Below, piece after piece: positions 14,425-22,398 of a stretch of 64,000 bases of DNA (positions are counted from its first letter, which is position 1; each line of letters opens with the position of its first letter). Below the pieces are notes generated by a model. The model saw only the letters and a list, made by a program, of their open reading frames with translations. It did not search any database and was not told the DNA's origin. The stretch spans positions 2,108,001-2,172,000 of the forward strand of contig JADIYI010000008.1 in assembly GCA_016705365.1 (NCBI GenBank), given 5' to 3'. The DNA comes from Gammaproteobacteria bacterium (GTDB taxonomy: Bacteria > Pseudomonadota > Gammaproteobacteria > Pseudomonadales > UBA5518). Both the position numbers and the translations under genes were made by a program.

Positions 14425-17106
14425 ATGAAATCTGTTTCCGCTGTCTTCGCGCGTTTGCTGACGACACTTCTTCTTTTTTGCTGCCTCAGCGGGTTGACCG
14501 CGGCGGCGGTGCCGGGCGCCTCTTACGAGGCGCCGCTGCCGGCAAAATTATCGACTGATCCGGATCTTTGCACCTACGTCCCGTGCACGGATGTGGTACC
14601 TGGCGCCAACAGCTTTTCCCATCGCATGGGCAAGCCTGCCTATGTCGAAGCCTACCGGAACAGGAACCACGGCCACGGCGAGGAAGCCGATCACGGCAAG
14701 AAGCATGGTCGCGGCGAGAATCGCGACTGCGACGGCAAGGACGGCTGTGAACTGATCGGCTACGTATTCCTGTCCACCGATATCGTGGACATCCCCGCCT
14801 ACTCGGGCAAGCCGGTGGTGACCCTGATCGGCATGGATACCAAGGGCACCATCACGGGGGTGCAGGTTCTGCGGCACTCGGAGCCCATCCTGCTGCTGGG
14901 CATACCCGAGGCGCAACTCACGCGGTTCGTCAATCAATACCTCGGCAAGTTCGTTGGCTCGAAAATCGAAGTGGGCGCGGGCCGGCCCGGTGAAGGTGTC
15001 ATCGGGCTGGATGCCATCACCGGGGCCACGGTGACGGTGATTGCGGAAAACCAGGTCATCCTGCGCAGCGGTCTGGCGATTGCAAGACAGGTCGGCATCA
15101 TCGAGCCCACCATTCGTCCCCAGGCGAAGTTCATCCAGGACGAGAGCACGCTGGACTGGGATGCACTGGTCAAGAATGGCAGCATCCGCAGACTCAGGGT
15201 CGATACCGTGGCGGTGGGGATGCCGCGCTCGAATCAGCCCTACATCGACATTCACTTTGGCTATCTCAATGCGCCTGTAGTGGGACGCAGCGTGCTCGGG
15301 AATTCCGTCTATCGAAGCCTGATGTCCAGGCTCAAGCCGGACGAGCATGCGATCTTCCTCATCGCCAGTGGTCTCGAGTCGTTCAAGGGCTCGGGTTTTG
15401 TGCGCGGCGGGATTTATGACCGGGTCCAGGTGGCGCAGGGTATGGATACCTTCACCTTCCGCGATCTGGATTATCTCAACCTGTACGGGATCGCGGCAGC
15501 CGGTGCGCCCGCCTATCACGAGTCGGCCATCTTCATCATCCGCTCGCCGACATTCAGCGCGGCCTATCCCTGGAGCCTGGTACTCCTGGCCAACAAGAGG
15601 GACCCGCAGACGGGTAACCGGAGTTTCGCCAACTTTGATTGTGAATACTGGCTGCCCGGCCGCTATCTCGAGGGTGGGCATCCCGAGATCGTCAAGCCGG
15701 AAGCGGTCTGGTTGACGGTATGGAAAACGCGCAAGGTCGAGGTGCTGCTGTTTCTGCTCTGGCTCGCAGCCGCAGGCACCGTCTATGCACTGCGGGACAA
15801 ACTGGTGCGGCGTTCGACACACAAGGACAAGCGGTGGAAGGATATTCCCAAATATCTGCTATGGATTTCCTCGATCGGCTTCGTCGGATTCTACCTGCTG
15901 GCCGTGCCCTCGATCACCCAGGTGCTGACCTGGTTCCACGCCATCCTGTTCGAGTGGCGCTGGGAGTTGTTCCTGTCCGATCCGTTCGTCTTCCTGTTCT
16001 GGATTTTCATGATCGTCACCGTGTTCTTCTGGGGACGTGGCATGTTCTGCGGCTGGATGTGTCCCTACGGCTCACTCGCGGAACTGGTCTACCATGTGGC
16101 CGGCAAACTCGGGCTCAAGCGCTACCAGCGCCACCTGCTGCCGCAGAACTGGCATGATCGCCTGAAATGGATCAAGTACGGCATTTTTGCGATCCTGCTC
16201 GCCGTGTCCTTCTATTCCATGGGATTGGCTGAAAGGCTTGCCGAAGTCGAGCCGTTCAAAACCACCTTCCTGGTCGGGGTGTGGAACCGCTCCTGGCCTT
16301 TCGTGACCTTCTGGAGCGTGCTGATCGTCGCGTCGGCTTTCTTCGAGCGCCCATTCTGCAAGTACCTGTGTCCGCTCGGCGCCGCCCTGGCGGTACCTTC
16401 CACGTTCCGTTGGTGGGGCCTCAAGCGCAAGCAGGAGTGCGGACCGTGCAGGGCATGCCAGGTTGGCTGCGGATCGCAGGCGATTGACGACTCCGGCCGC
16501 ATCGACCGCCGTGAATGTCTGCTGTGCCTCGACTGCCAGATACTGTATTACGACGATCACGCCTGCCCGCCGCTGGCCCAGGAACGCAAGCGCCGCACCA
16601 AGGCCGGCCAGCCGCTGACCGCGATCGGGGCGGACGGCTATTTCATCCCCATCATTGCGGTTTCCGACCACCCTTCGCCGGCGCCCGCCGAGCGGCAGCG
16701 GCTGGCTGCCTTCATCGGGCAGGAGTTCATGGATCATCTGTTCCCATGGAGCCGCAAGGCATTCGAGCAACCGCGCCTGTTGTTGCAGGCGAGCGGCCTC
16801 GCGCTGGCTGTGCTGATGACCTGGGTCTGGATCCTCGGTGCGGTGGGCAGTATCGGCCCCGGTATCGTGCTGGGCTGGTGGCTGGCGTGGAGCGCGTACG
16901 AACTGGTGGTACGGATGCGCTTCAAACCCTACGTCAAGGACGGCCCCTGGTGGGAGCGTAATTTACGCCCGGCATCGTGGGCCGACATGGCCTCCTACGT
17001 GGGGTTCAAGAATCTCCTGATCGCCGTGGCCATGTTCCTGATGATGAAAACCACGGGTGTGCTGGAATTCCTGCAAGGCATCCCGTCGCTGCAATGGCTC
17101 TACTAG
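14425..17106 (+). CDS. nosR: NosR flavo-iron-sulfur membrane protein for N2O reduction
   Basis: 893 residues, longer than the usual 700-780. A signal segment (about 1-28) leads to the periplasmic FMN domain with the flavinylation motif DAITGATVT (196-204; Thr204 the likely attachment). Transmembrane helices follow, with polyferredoxin motifs FCGWMCP (about 540) and CKYLCPLG (about 645), then cytoplasmic 4Fe-4S clusters CGPCRACQVGC (about 672) and CLLCLDC (about 697). NosR passes electrons to NosZ in vivo. Residues about 79-108 form an unusual hydrophilic insert dense in His, Gly, Asp, Glu and Lys with Cys102 and Cys108, which could bind metal. It is followed by nosD with a palindrome at the junction. 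Confidence 0.95.
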   Translation: MKSVSAVFARLLTTLLLFCCLSGLTAAAVPGASYEAPLPAKLSTDPDLCTYVPCTDVVPGANSFSHRMGKPAYVEAYRNRNHGHGEEADHGKKHGRGENRDCDGKDGCELIGYVFLSTDIVDIPAYSGKPVVTLIGMDTKGTITGVQVLRHSEPILLLGIPEAQLTRFVNQYLGKFVGSKIEVGAGRPGEGVIGLDAITGATVTVIAENQVILRSGLAIARQVGIIEPTIRPQAKFIQDESTLDWDALVKNGSIRRLRVDTVAVGMPRSNQPYIDIHFGYLNAPVVGRSVLGNSVYRSLMSRLKPDEHAIFLIASGLESFKGSGFVRGGIYDRVQVAQGMDTFTFRDLDYLNLYGIAAAGAPAYHESAIFIIRSPTFSAAYPWSLVLLANKRDPQTGNRSFANFDCEYWLPGRYLEGGHPEIVKPEAVWLTVWKTRKVEVLLFLLWLAAAGTVYALRDKLVRRSTHKDKRWKDIPKYLLWISSIGFVGFYLLAVPSITQVLTWFHAILFEWRWELFLSDPFVFLFWIFMIVTVFFWGRGMFCGWMCPYGSLAELVYHVAGKLGLKRYQRHLLPQNWHDRLKWIKYGIFAILLAVSFYSMGLAERLAEVEPFKTTFLVGVWNRSWPFVTFWSVLIVASAFFERPFCKYLCPLGAALAVPSTFRWWGLKRKQECGPCRACQVGCGSQAIDDSGRIDRRECLLCLDCQILYYDDHACPPLAQERKRRTKAGQPLTAIGADGYFIPIIAVSDHPSPAPAERQRLAAFIGQEFMDHLFPWSRKAFEQPRLLLQASGLALAVLMTWVWILGAVGSIGPGIVLGWWLAWSAYELVVRMRFKPYVKDGPWWERNLRPASWADMASYVGFKNLLIAVAMFLMMKTTGVLEFLQGIPSLQWLY

Positions 17107-17114
17107 CAGACGGT

Positions 17115-17145
17115 ACGCCTTCATTCGCAGTGCGAATGAAGGCGT
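17115..17145. promoter_or_regulatory. 31-nt perfect inverted repeat covering the nosD start codon
   Basis: Two 15-nt arms (17115-17129 and 17131-17145) are perfect reverse complements around a single G. The left arm starts 9 bp after the nosR stop, and the right arm contains the most likely nosD ATG (17136-17138). In RNA the inner bases would form the loop of a long hairpin hiding the start codon; in DNA it would be a strong dimer-binding site. No clear Shine-Dalgarno precedes the ATG. Confidence 0.7.
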
Positions 17146-18401
17146 GTCGACCATTGGTTGCGGCATTGCTCTGCTTGCTGGCTAGCGGTAGCGCCGTTGC
17201 CGGTGAGTGGACGGTGCGGGCGGGGGAGTCCATTGCCGCGGCGATTGCGCTCGCCAAACCCGGTGACCTGGTGCGGGTAGAGCGTGGCTATTATCAGGAG
17301 CGGTTGCTGATCGACAAGCCCCTGATCCTGGTCGGCATCAATCGACCCACGCTAAGCGCGGGCAAAGAAGGCGACACCATTCGTGTCACCGCCGAGGATG
17401 TGACCATCGACGGGCTGATCGTGCGCGATTCGGGAGACAGCCTGCTCGATCAGAATGCCGGCATCTACATCCGCCGGGGCGCCCATCGTGCAACGGTGCG
17501 CAACTGCGACCTGACCTACAATCTGTTCGGAATCTATATCGAGACGGTCAAAACCGTCGAGATTCGCAACAACGTCATCACCGGCAAGCGCGATTACAAA
17601 TCTCCCCGGCGCGGCAATGGCATCCAGCTCTACAACACCGAAGCCGCGCAGATCATCGGCAACGAGATCAGCTTCGTGCGCGATGGCATCTACGTGGATG
17701 TGTCGCACCACTCGGTGTTCCGCAATAATCGGATCCACAACGTCCGCTATGGTACCCACTACATGAACTCGCACAACAACGTGTGGGAAGGCAACGACTC
17801 CTACCACAACCGTGGCGGCCTCGCGCTGATGATGACCCGCAACCAGGTGGTCCGCAATAATCGCGCATGGGGCAATTCGGATCACGGCATCATGCTGCGC
17901 ACCATCCAGGATTCGCTGATCGAAGGCAACATTGTTGCCGGCAATGCCCGCGGATTTTTCATCTACGATGCCGAGTACAACATCATCCGCAACAACCTGG
18001 TGGCGGACAACACCATCGGGGTGCACCTGGCCGCGGGTTCGTATCGCAACCAGGTCGACGGCAATGACTTCGTTTCGAACCCTACCCAGATCAAGTACGT
18101 GGCCAGCCGGGACGAAATCTGGCCCGGCAACTACTGGAGCAACTATCTGGGCTGGGATCGCAACGGTGACGATGTCGGTGACGTGCCCTACGAGGCCAAC
18201 GATCTCGTAGACCGTCTGTCCTGGCGTCACCCGATGATGAAGCTGCTGCTCGCCAGCCCGGCGGTGCATACGCTGCGGCTGGTGAGCCAGCAGTTCCCGC
18301 TGCTGCGCGCACCCAGCGTCGTCGATCCCCAGCCGCGGATGAAGCCGCAACATGCTGACTGGGGTCAATGGATTGGCCGGTATTTCTCCCATGCAAACTG
18401 A
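17136..18401 (+). CDS. nosD: NosD, copper-site maturation protein of NosZ
   Basis: 421 residues from the ATG at 17136. This start gives a good Sec signal peptide (MKACRPLVAALLCLLASGSAVAG); an in-frame ATG at 17094, overlapping nosR, is a possible alternative. The mature protein is a right-handed parallel beta-helix built of CASH/PbH1 repeats with many N-x-I and RNN ladders (about 60-330). NosD is periplasmic and works with the NosFY transporter to build the CuZ cluster. It overlaps nosF by 11 bp. The start lies inside a perfect 31-nt palindrome, which is unusual for this junction. Confidence 0.92.
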   Translation: MKACRPLVAALLCLLASGSAVAGEWTVRAGESIAAAIALAKPGDLVRVERGYYQERLLIDKPLILVGINRPTLSAGKEGDTIRVTAEDVTIDGLIVRDSGDSLLDQNAGIYIRRGAHRATVRNCDLTYNLFGIYIETVKTVEIRNNVITGKRDYKSPRRGNGIQLYNTEAAQIIGNEISFVRDGIYVDVSHHSVFRNNRIHNVRYGTHYMNSHNNVWEGNDSYHNRGGLALMMTRNQVVRNNRAWGNSDHGIMLRTIQDSLIEGNIVAGNARGFFIYDAEYNIIRNNLVADNTIGVHLAAGSYRNQVDGNDFVSNPTQIKYVASRDEIWPGNYWSNYLGWDRNGDDVGDVPYEANDLVDRLSWRHPMMKLLLASPAVHTLRLVSQQFPLLRAPSVVDPQPRMKPQHADWGQWIGRYFSHAN

Positions 18402-19314
18402 TACGGATGCCGCGGTGATCGTCGCGCGCGGGGTGTGCAAGCACTATGGACCGATTCATGCAGTCGACGGGGTCGACCTCGACATTCGCGCCGGTGAACT
18501 GTTCGGCCTGATCGGCCACAACGGCGCCGGCAAGAGCACGATGTTCAAGATGATGCTCGGCCTGATCCGCGCCACCGCGGGCGAGATCCGGATCGCCGGC
18601 ACGCGGGTGGACGGAGCCAATTTTCGCAGTGTGCGGCGCACGATCGGTTATCTGCCGGAAAATGTCGTTCTCTACGACAACCTGACTGGTCTCGAGACGC
18701 TGCATTTCTTCTCGCGCCTGAAAGGCGCAGCGCCCGCGGAATGCAACCCGGCGCTCGAACGCGTGGGCCTCGCGCACGCGGCAAGGCGCCCGGTACGCGA
18801 ATACTCCAAGGGCATGCGCCAACGCCTTGGCTTTGCCCAGGCGCTGCTCGGCCAGCCGCGGATCCTGTTCCTCGATGAACCCACCACCGGTCTCGATCCG
18901 CAAGCGATCCGCGACTTCTACGCCGTCCTCCGTCAGCTGCGCAGCGAAGGCGTAACCATGGTGATCACGTCCCATATCCTCGCCGAGATCCAGGAGCGGG
19001 TGGATCGTCTGGCGATCATGACTGGCGGCAGGATCCAGGCGAGCGGCACGGTGCAGACCCTGCGCGAACAGATGGACCTGCCATTGTGGTTCACGGTGCG
19101 CGTTGCGCGGGAGGATTTCGAGGCGGTGCGCACGGTGCTCGGTCACCTTCCGGTGGGCGCAATCGAGGCACACGACGATCATGTAGCGGTACAGTGCCAG
19201 CGGGAAGTCAAAATGGCAGTGATCCAGGCGCTGGCCACCTTGAATGGCCGGGTGCGCGACCTCACCGTGCGCGAGCCCTCGCTCGAAGACATGTTCTTCG
19301 GCTTTTCGGATTAA
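18391..19314 (+). CDS. nosF: NosF, ABC transporter ATPase for NosZ maturation
   Basis: 307 residues from the ATG at 18391; an upstream in-frame ATG at 18352 would overlap nosD by 50 bp and adds residues that do not look native. It has Walker A GHNGAGKST (about 41-49), the signature YSKGMRQRLGFAQ (about 138-150), Walker B ILFLDEPTTGLDP and the switch His in ITSHI. It energises NosY for copper-sulfur cluster assembly on periplasmic NosZ. The gene is translationally nested with nosD and 9 bp from nosY. Confidence 0.93.
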   Translation: MQTDTDAAVIVARGVCKHYGPIHAVDGVDLDIRAGELFGLIGHNGAGKSTMFKMMLGLIRATAGEIRIAGTRVDGANFRSVRRTIGYLPENVVLYDNLTGLETLHFFSRLKGAAPAECNPALERVGLAHAARRPVREYSKGMRQRLGFAQALLGQPRILFLDEPTTGLDPQAIRDFYAVLRQLRSEGVTMVITSHILAEIQERVDRLAIMTGGRIQASGTVQTLREQMDLPLWFTVRVAREDFEAVRTVLGHLPVGAIEAHDDHVAVQCQREVKMAVIQALATLNGRVRDLTVREPSLEDMFFGFSD

Positions 19315-19323
19315 GGGACGAAC

Positions 19324-20139
19324 ATGGAATTTGCCCAAATCGGTGCCATCGCCGGCAAGGAATTCCGGGATCGGATCCGTAACCGCTGGGTACTGGCGGT
19401 GGCGCTGGTGTTTACCGTCTTCGCGCTCGTCATCGCCTACTTCGGTGCCGCGCAACAGGGCTCCGTCGGCTTTCGATCGATCGACGTCACCATCGCCAGC
19501 CTGGTGAGCCTGGTCATCTACCTGATCCCGCTGATCGCGCTGATTCTGGGCTTTGACGCGATCGTTGGCGAGCGCGAGCGCGGTTCCCTCGACCTGTTGC
19601 TGTCGATGCCGATCACCCGGCTGGAACTGCTCCTTGGAAAATACTTCGGGCTGGCTGGCGCGCTGAGCTTTTCCACCGTGGCCGGATTCGGGCTGGTGGC
19701 GATCCTGCTGTCGCCGCAACTCGATTTCAACGCCCTGATCCATTACTTCGGTTTCATGCTCAGCTCGGTGCTGCTGGGCTGTGCTTTCCTGAGCATGGCG
19801 GTCATGCTGTCGGTGTTCGCCTCGGATCGTACTCACGCATCAGGGCTCGCAATCGCCCTGTGGTTTTTCTTCGTGCTGGTGTTCGACCTGCTGCTGCTCG
19901 GCGCACTGGTCGTCACCGGTGGCCAGTGGGGCGGCGAAGTTTTCCCCTACCTGCTCCTCGCAAACCCCGCCGACGTGTTCCGCGTCCTCAACATATTCAG
20001 CCTGGCAGACGTTCGTTCCATGTATGGACTGACGACTGTTTTTCCTCCGGCGCTGGCCAACTCCTGGTTGCTGGGGCTGGTGATGGTGGCCTGGATCGCG
20101 GCGCCATTGGGTATTGCCACCTGGAGATTCCGTAAATGA
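19324..20139 (+). CDS. nosY: NosY, ABC transporter membrane subunit
   Basis: 271 residues with about six transmembrane helices (about 22-43, 58-80, 106-128, 140-165, 176-200 and 240-262). The motif GERERGSLDLLLSMPITRLELLLGK in the first cytoplasmic region is the ABC-2 permease coupling segment. It pairs with NosF and is thought to supply sulfur or its equivalent to the copper site of NosZ. Its stop overlaps the nosL start as ATGA. Confidence 0.93.
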   Translation: MEFAQIGAIAGKEFRDRIRNRWVLAVALVFTVFALVIAYFGAAQQGSVGFRSIDVTIASLVSLVIYLIPLIALILGFDAIVGERERGSLDLLLSMPITRLELLLGKYFGLAGALSFSTVAGFGLVAILLSPQLDFNALIHYFGFMLSSVLLGCAFLSMAVMLSVFASDRTHASGLAIALWFFFVLVFDLLLLGALVVTGGQWGGEVFPYLLLANPADVFRVLNIFSLADVRSMYGLTTVFPPALANSWLLGLVMVAWIAAPLGIATWRFRK

Positions 20140-20651
20140 ATCGTGTACTAGTTACCCTGATGCTTGCCGCCGTGGCCGCGCTTGCCGCTTGCGGACAGTC
20201 GGCAACCTCAACCGCAGTCGTCCCTCTGGAAATCGAGCAGGGCACATCGTGCAGCCTGGATGGCATGCTGCTGGCCGATTATCCTGGCCCCAAGGCGCAG
20301 ATCCAATACGCCGGGCAGACAGAGCCGGATTTCTTCTGCGATACCGTGGAAATGTTCCACACGGTCCTCGATCCCGAACAGCTCAGGGCCGTTCGCGGCA
20401 TTTTCGTCCAGGATATGGGCAAAGCGGACTGGGATGCGCCGCGCGACCACTGGATCGATGCGAAAAATGCCTTTTACGTCTACGGCAGCAAGCGGGACGG
20501 ATCCATGGGGCCGACCATCGCCAGTTTCGCGCTGCAAGCCGATGCAACGAAGTTTGCCGCCGAATACGGCGGCAAGGTCTATCATTTTGCCGACATCACC
20601 CCCGGCATGGTGATCCTCGATGGCGGCGTGCTCCATGACAGAATTCATTAG
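20136..20651 (+). CDS. nosL: NosL, copper-binding lipoprotein
   Basis: 171 residues. It has a lipoprotein signal with lipobox LAAC (lipidated Cys19) and a mature NosL domain. The segment CSLDGMLL (about 45-52) corresponds to the copper-binding Cys-x-Met-type region, and the DMG and MGP motifs (about 93 and 124) are also usual in NosL. NosL delivers Cu(I) to NosZ through the NosD complex. The 4-bp overlap with nosY implies coupled translation. Length is normal. Confidence 0.92.
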   Translation: MNRVLVTLMLAAVAALAACGQSATSTAVVPLEIEQGTSCSLDGMLLADYPGPKAQIQYAGQTEPDFFCDTVEMFHTVLDPEQLRAVRGIFVQDMGKADWDAPRDHWIDAKNAFYVYGSKRDGSMGPTIASFALQADATKFAAEYGGKVYHFADITPGMVILDGGVLHDRIH

Positions 20652-20659
20652 ACAAGACC

Positions 20660-20932
20660 ATGACGAATTTCTTTGCAAGCATCGATCCTGAGGAAGCAGC
20701 CGAAATCGATATTCTGTCGAGACTGGCTTACGAGCTGCGCGAGAATCGTAGCGCCATTCTCGGATCCCATGGCGCAGAAGACGAAGCGGCGTTGTTGCAG
20801 AAAATCCGGACTGGTGTGGTGGGCGAGCATCCTGCCTACGAGCTCTATCTGGCGGCCAGGATTCTTGCAGACACCCGTGAAACGGTGCGTGCGGCGGTCG
20901 GCGAACGCTTGAAGGAGGCCAATCGAAAATGA
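20660..20932 (+). CDS. Small cytosolic protein of unknown function, partner gene of the TumE-like protein
   Basis: 90 residues, no signal peptide, mostly helical with Glu, Ala, Arg and Leu. It starts 8 bp after nosL and overlaps the next gene by 4 bp (ATGA). The pattern EIDILSRLAYELREN and GEHPAYELYLAARILADTRE suggests two amphipathic helical pairs. I do not recognise the family. The tight overlap with a TumE-like gene raises the possibility that it is an antitoxin or obligate partner, but its sequence shows no known DNA-binding motif. Co-transcription with nos is very likely from spacing. Confidence 0.6.
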   Translation: MTNFFASIDPEEAAEIDILSRLAYELRENRSAILGSHGAEDEAALLQKIRTGVVGEHPAYELYLAARILADTRETVRAAVGERLKEANRK

Positions 20933-21294
20933 GCCTGCACCTTGAACTCGGCTCGAGGATCGATGCCGCTTTTGGCGATGTTCTGGCTTCTCCGACCGAA
21001 CAGAAACAGGATGCGATGATCGTTCGCCTGAGCAATGGCGTGACGCTGGTTGTGCGCTATGCGGCCGCCGACGCCTATTCGCTGCGCTGGGTCTATGGCG
21101 ATGCCGAATCCGGCATCGATACCGCCCCGCTGCACCGTGATTTGGCGACCTTCCCCAACCACATGCACGAAGCGGACGGCCGCATCGTTGCCGACCCGCT
21201 CACCCGGCCCGAAGCGTCGCCGGTGGACAACCTGCAAAGCCTGATCCGCGCCTTGCTCGACAACCCCATGTTGGGAGTCACGGGCAGCGTCTGA
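20929..21294 (+). CDS. TumE/DUF6516-like small protein at the end of the nos operon
   Basis: 121 residues, cytosolic. The central part reads as beta strands (MIVRLSNGVTLVVRY, YSLRWVYGD), followed by DTAPLHRDLATFPNHMHEADG (about 65-85). This resembles the DNAPHHP-x-x-x-TFPHHxHxGD core I know from TumE-family (DUF6516) toxin-like proteins, including an acidic C-terminal helix. Members occur with a small upstream partner, which matches the overlapping gene here. Whether it is a toxin, or serves N2O respiration, cannot be said. It ends 62 bp before a strong terminator hairpin. Confidence 0.6.
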   Translation: MSLHLELGSRIDAAFGDVLASPTEQKQDAMIVRLSNGVTLVVRYAAADAYSLRWVYGDAESGIDTAPLHRDLATFPNHMHEADGRIVADPLTRPEASPVDNLQSLIRALLDNPMLGVTGSV

Positions 21295-21355
21295 TACGTC
21301 TGCCGGCTGGTGGGTACGGTGACGACGATTGTGATCGCCGCCCCGTTTTGCACAA

Positions 21356-21378
21356 GACCACACTGTATCAGTGTGGTC
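21356..21378. terminator. Bidirectional terminator hairpin between the nos operon and cytochrome c gene
   Basis: GACCACACTG and CAGTGTGGTC are perfect 10-nt arms around a TAT loop. It sits in the 91-bp gap between two convergent genes. T-tracts are short on both sides, but the stem is strong and the position is ideal. Confidence 0.7.
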
Positions 21379-21385
21379 CGGGCTT

Positions 21386-21787
21386 TCAGGTCGACTGATC
21401 AGCCATGAAGTCCACTGCAGCCTTGATCTCATCATCGCTCAGGGTGGTGGAACCGCCACGCGCAGGCATCATGCCTTTTGCACCGGTGAATCCCTCCATG
21501 GCATGCAGGTAGAGTGTGTCCTTGCCTTGTGCAATACGCGGGCCCCAGTCGGCTTTGTCGCCCGGCTTCGGCGCGCCGGCCACACCTGCGGCATGGCACA
21601 TCGCGCAGACGGTGCCGTAGACTTTCTTGCCCTGCGCGTTCTCTGCCACTACCGGCTGCGCGGGTGCGGCGGCCGCTGCGGTCGGTGCTTCGGGCGCAGT
21701 GGCTGCCGGCGCAGCACTCTCCCGTTTTCCGCATGCGCTCAACAAAGCCGCAAGCGAGACCGCCAAAATGATTGATGTTGTCTTCAT
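21386..21787 (-). CDS. Lipoprotein c-type cytochrome (cytochrome c5-like)
   Basis: 133 residues from the ATG at 21787, which has a GGAGAAA ribosome site. It has a lipoprotein signal with lipobox LLSAC (Cys19), then an Ala/Pro linker (about 26-48), then a single class I cytochrome domain with haem motif CAMCH (about 60-64). The probable Met axial ligand is in GAKGMMPARGG (about 105-115), the pattern of the short cytochrome c5 family. It would be a periplasmic membrane-anchored electron carrier. Lying head-to-head with the end of the nos operon, it could donate electrons to NosZ, an inference from position only. Confidence 0.85.
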   Translation of the reverse strand: MKTTSIILAVSLAALLSACGKRESAAPAATAPEAPTAAAAAPAQPVVAENAQGKKVYGTVCAMCHAAGVAGAPKPGDKADWGPRIAQGKDTLYLHAMEGFTGAKGMMPARGGSTTLSDDEIKAAVDFMADQST

Positions 21788-21865
21788 TGATTTCTCCAAT
21801 GGGGGGGAACCAGGTACATGTTGACCGCGGTTGGGCCGGATCAGTGACTGGATTGGCGCCATCAT

Positions 21866-22349
21866 TTACGTGGCTGCGGAGCAAAACATAAAGTCGGGCG
21901 AGCATCCTCGGCGCGGGGGGAAATATAGCACATGCCGCATGGATTTCAGACGGTGACGAAGGGCGACCTCCACGGGATCGACCCGGAATGGTCGCTGCTT
22001 GCGGCCTCGGGTCTGGCCTTCTTCCTTCAGCACCTTGCGCACCGCGGGATCCAATGACATGCGCTGAAAGAAGCGTTCGAGGCTGTCGAGACCAGAAAGC
22101 TCGATTCCCTGACCCTTGGCCCAGCGCACCGCTGCAGCGAGTTGCCGGTTGTACTTGTCGAGCAACCTCGCGAGCCGCCGCTAACTGGCGAAGACGCAGG
22201 TTGCGCCGCGTGACCTGCGCCACGAGTCTCTTTCGCGATACCATGGTCGCACTCGATGCGATGGCAGCCCGGACCCGCGCGACCAGCGCGCGAACCGCAG
22301 CGGCTGTGGTTCGTATCTCGTCGCTCCGCTCATCATCGATGTGTTGCAT
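21866..22349 (-). pseudogene. Possible frameshifted remnant of a small basic protein gene
   Basis: Two adjacent minus-strand frames look like one interrupted protein. The upstream frame, from an ATG at 22349, ends ...RQLAAAREVAR, and the downstream frame continues LLDKYNRQLAAAVRWAKG and runs to VEVALRHRLKSMRHV. The switch occurs near 22160. The combined product of about 150 residues would be basic and helical; I do not recognise the family. It fills most of the 611-bp gap between the cytochrome gene and the SDR. A sequencing error at the junction would give the same picture. Confidence 0.35.
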
Positions 22350-22398
22350 TAACCTGGATGAAAAGCCCCGGGATACCACTGTCAGGAGAGAATCATTC

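Noticed and set aside
16977..17135. N-terminal extension of nosD into nosR
   Set aside because: The extension translates nosR codons in another frame. The ATG at 17136 yields a normal signal peptide, though the ATG at 17094 remains a minor alternative.
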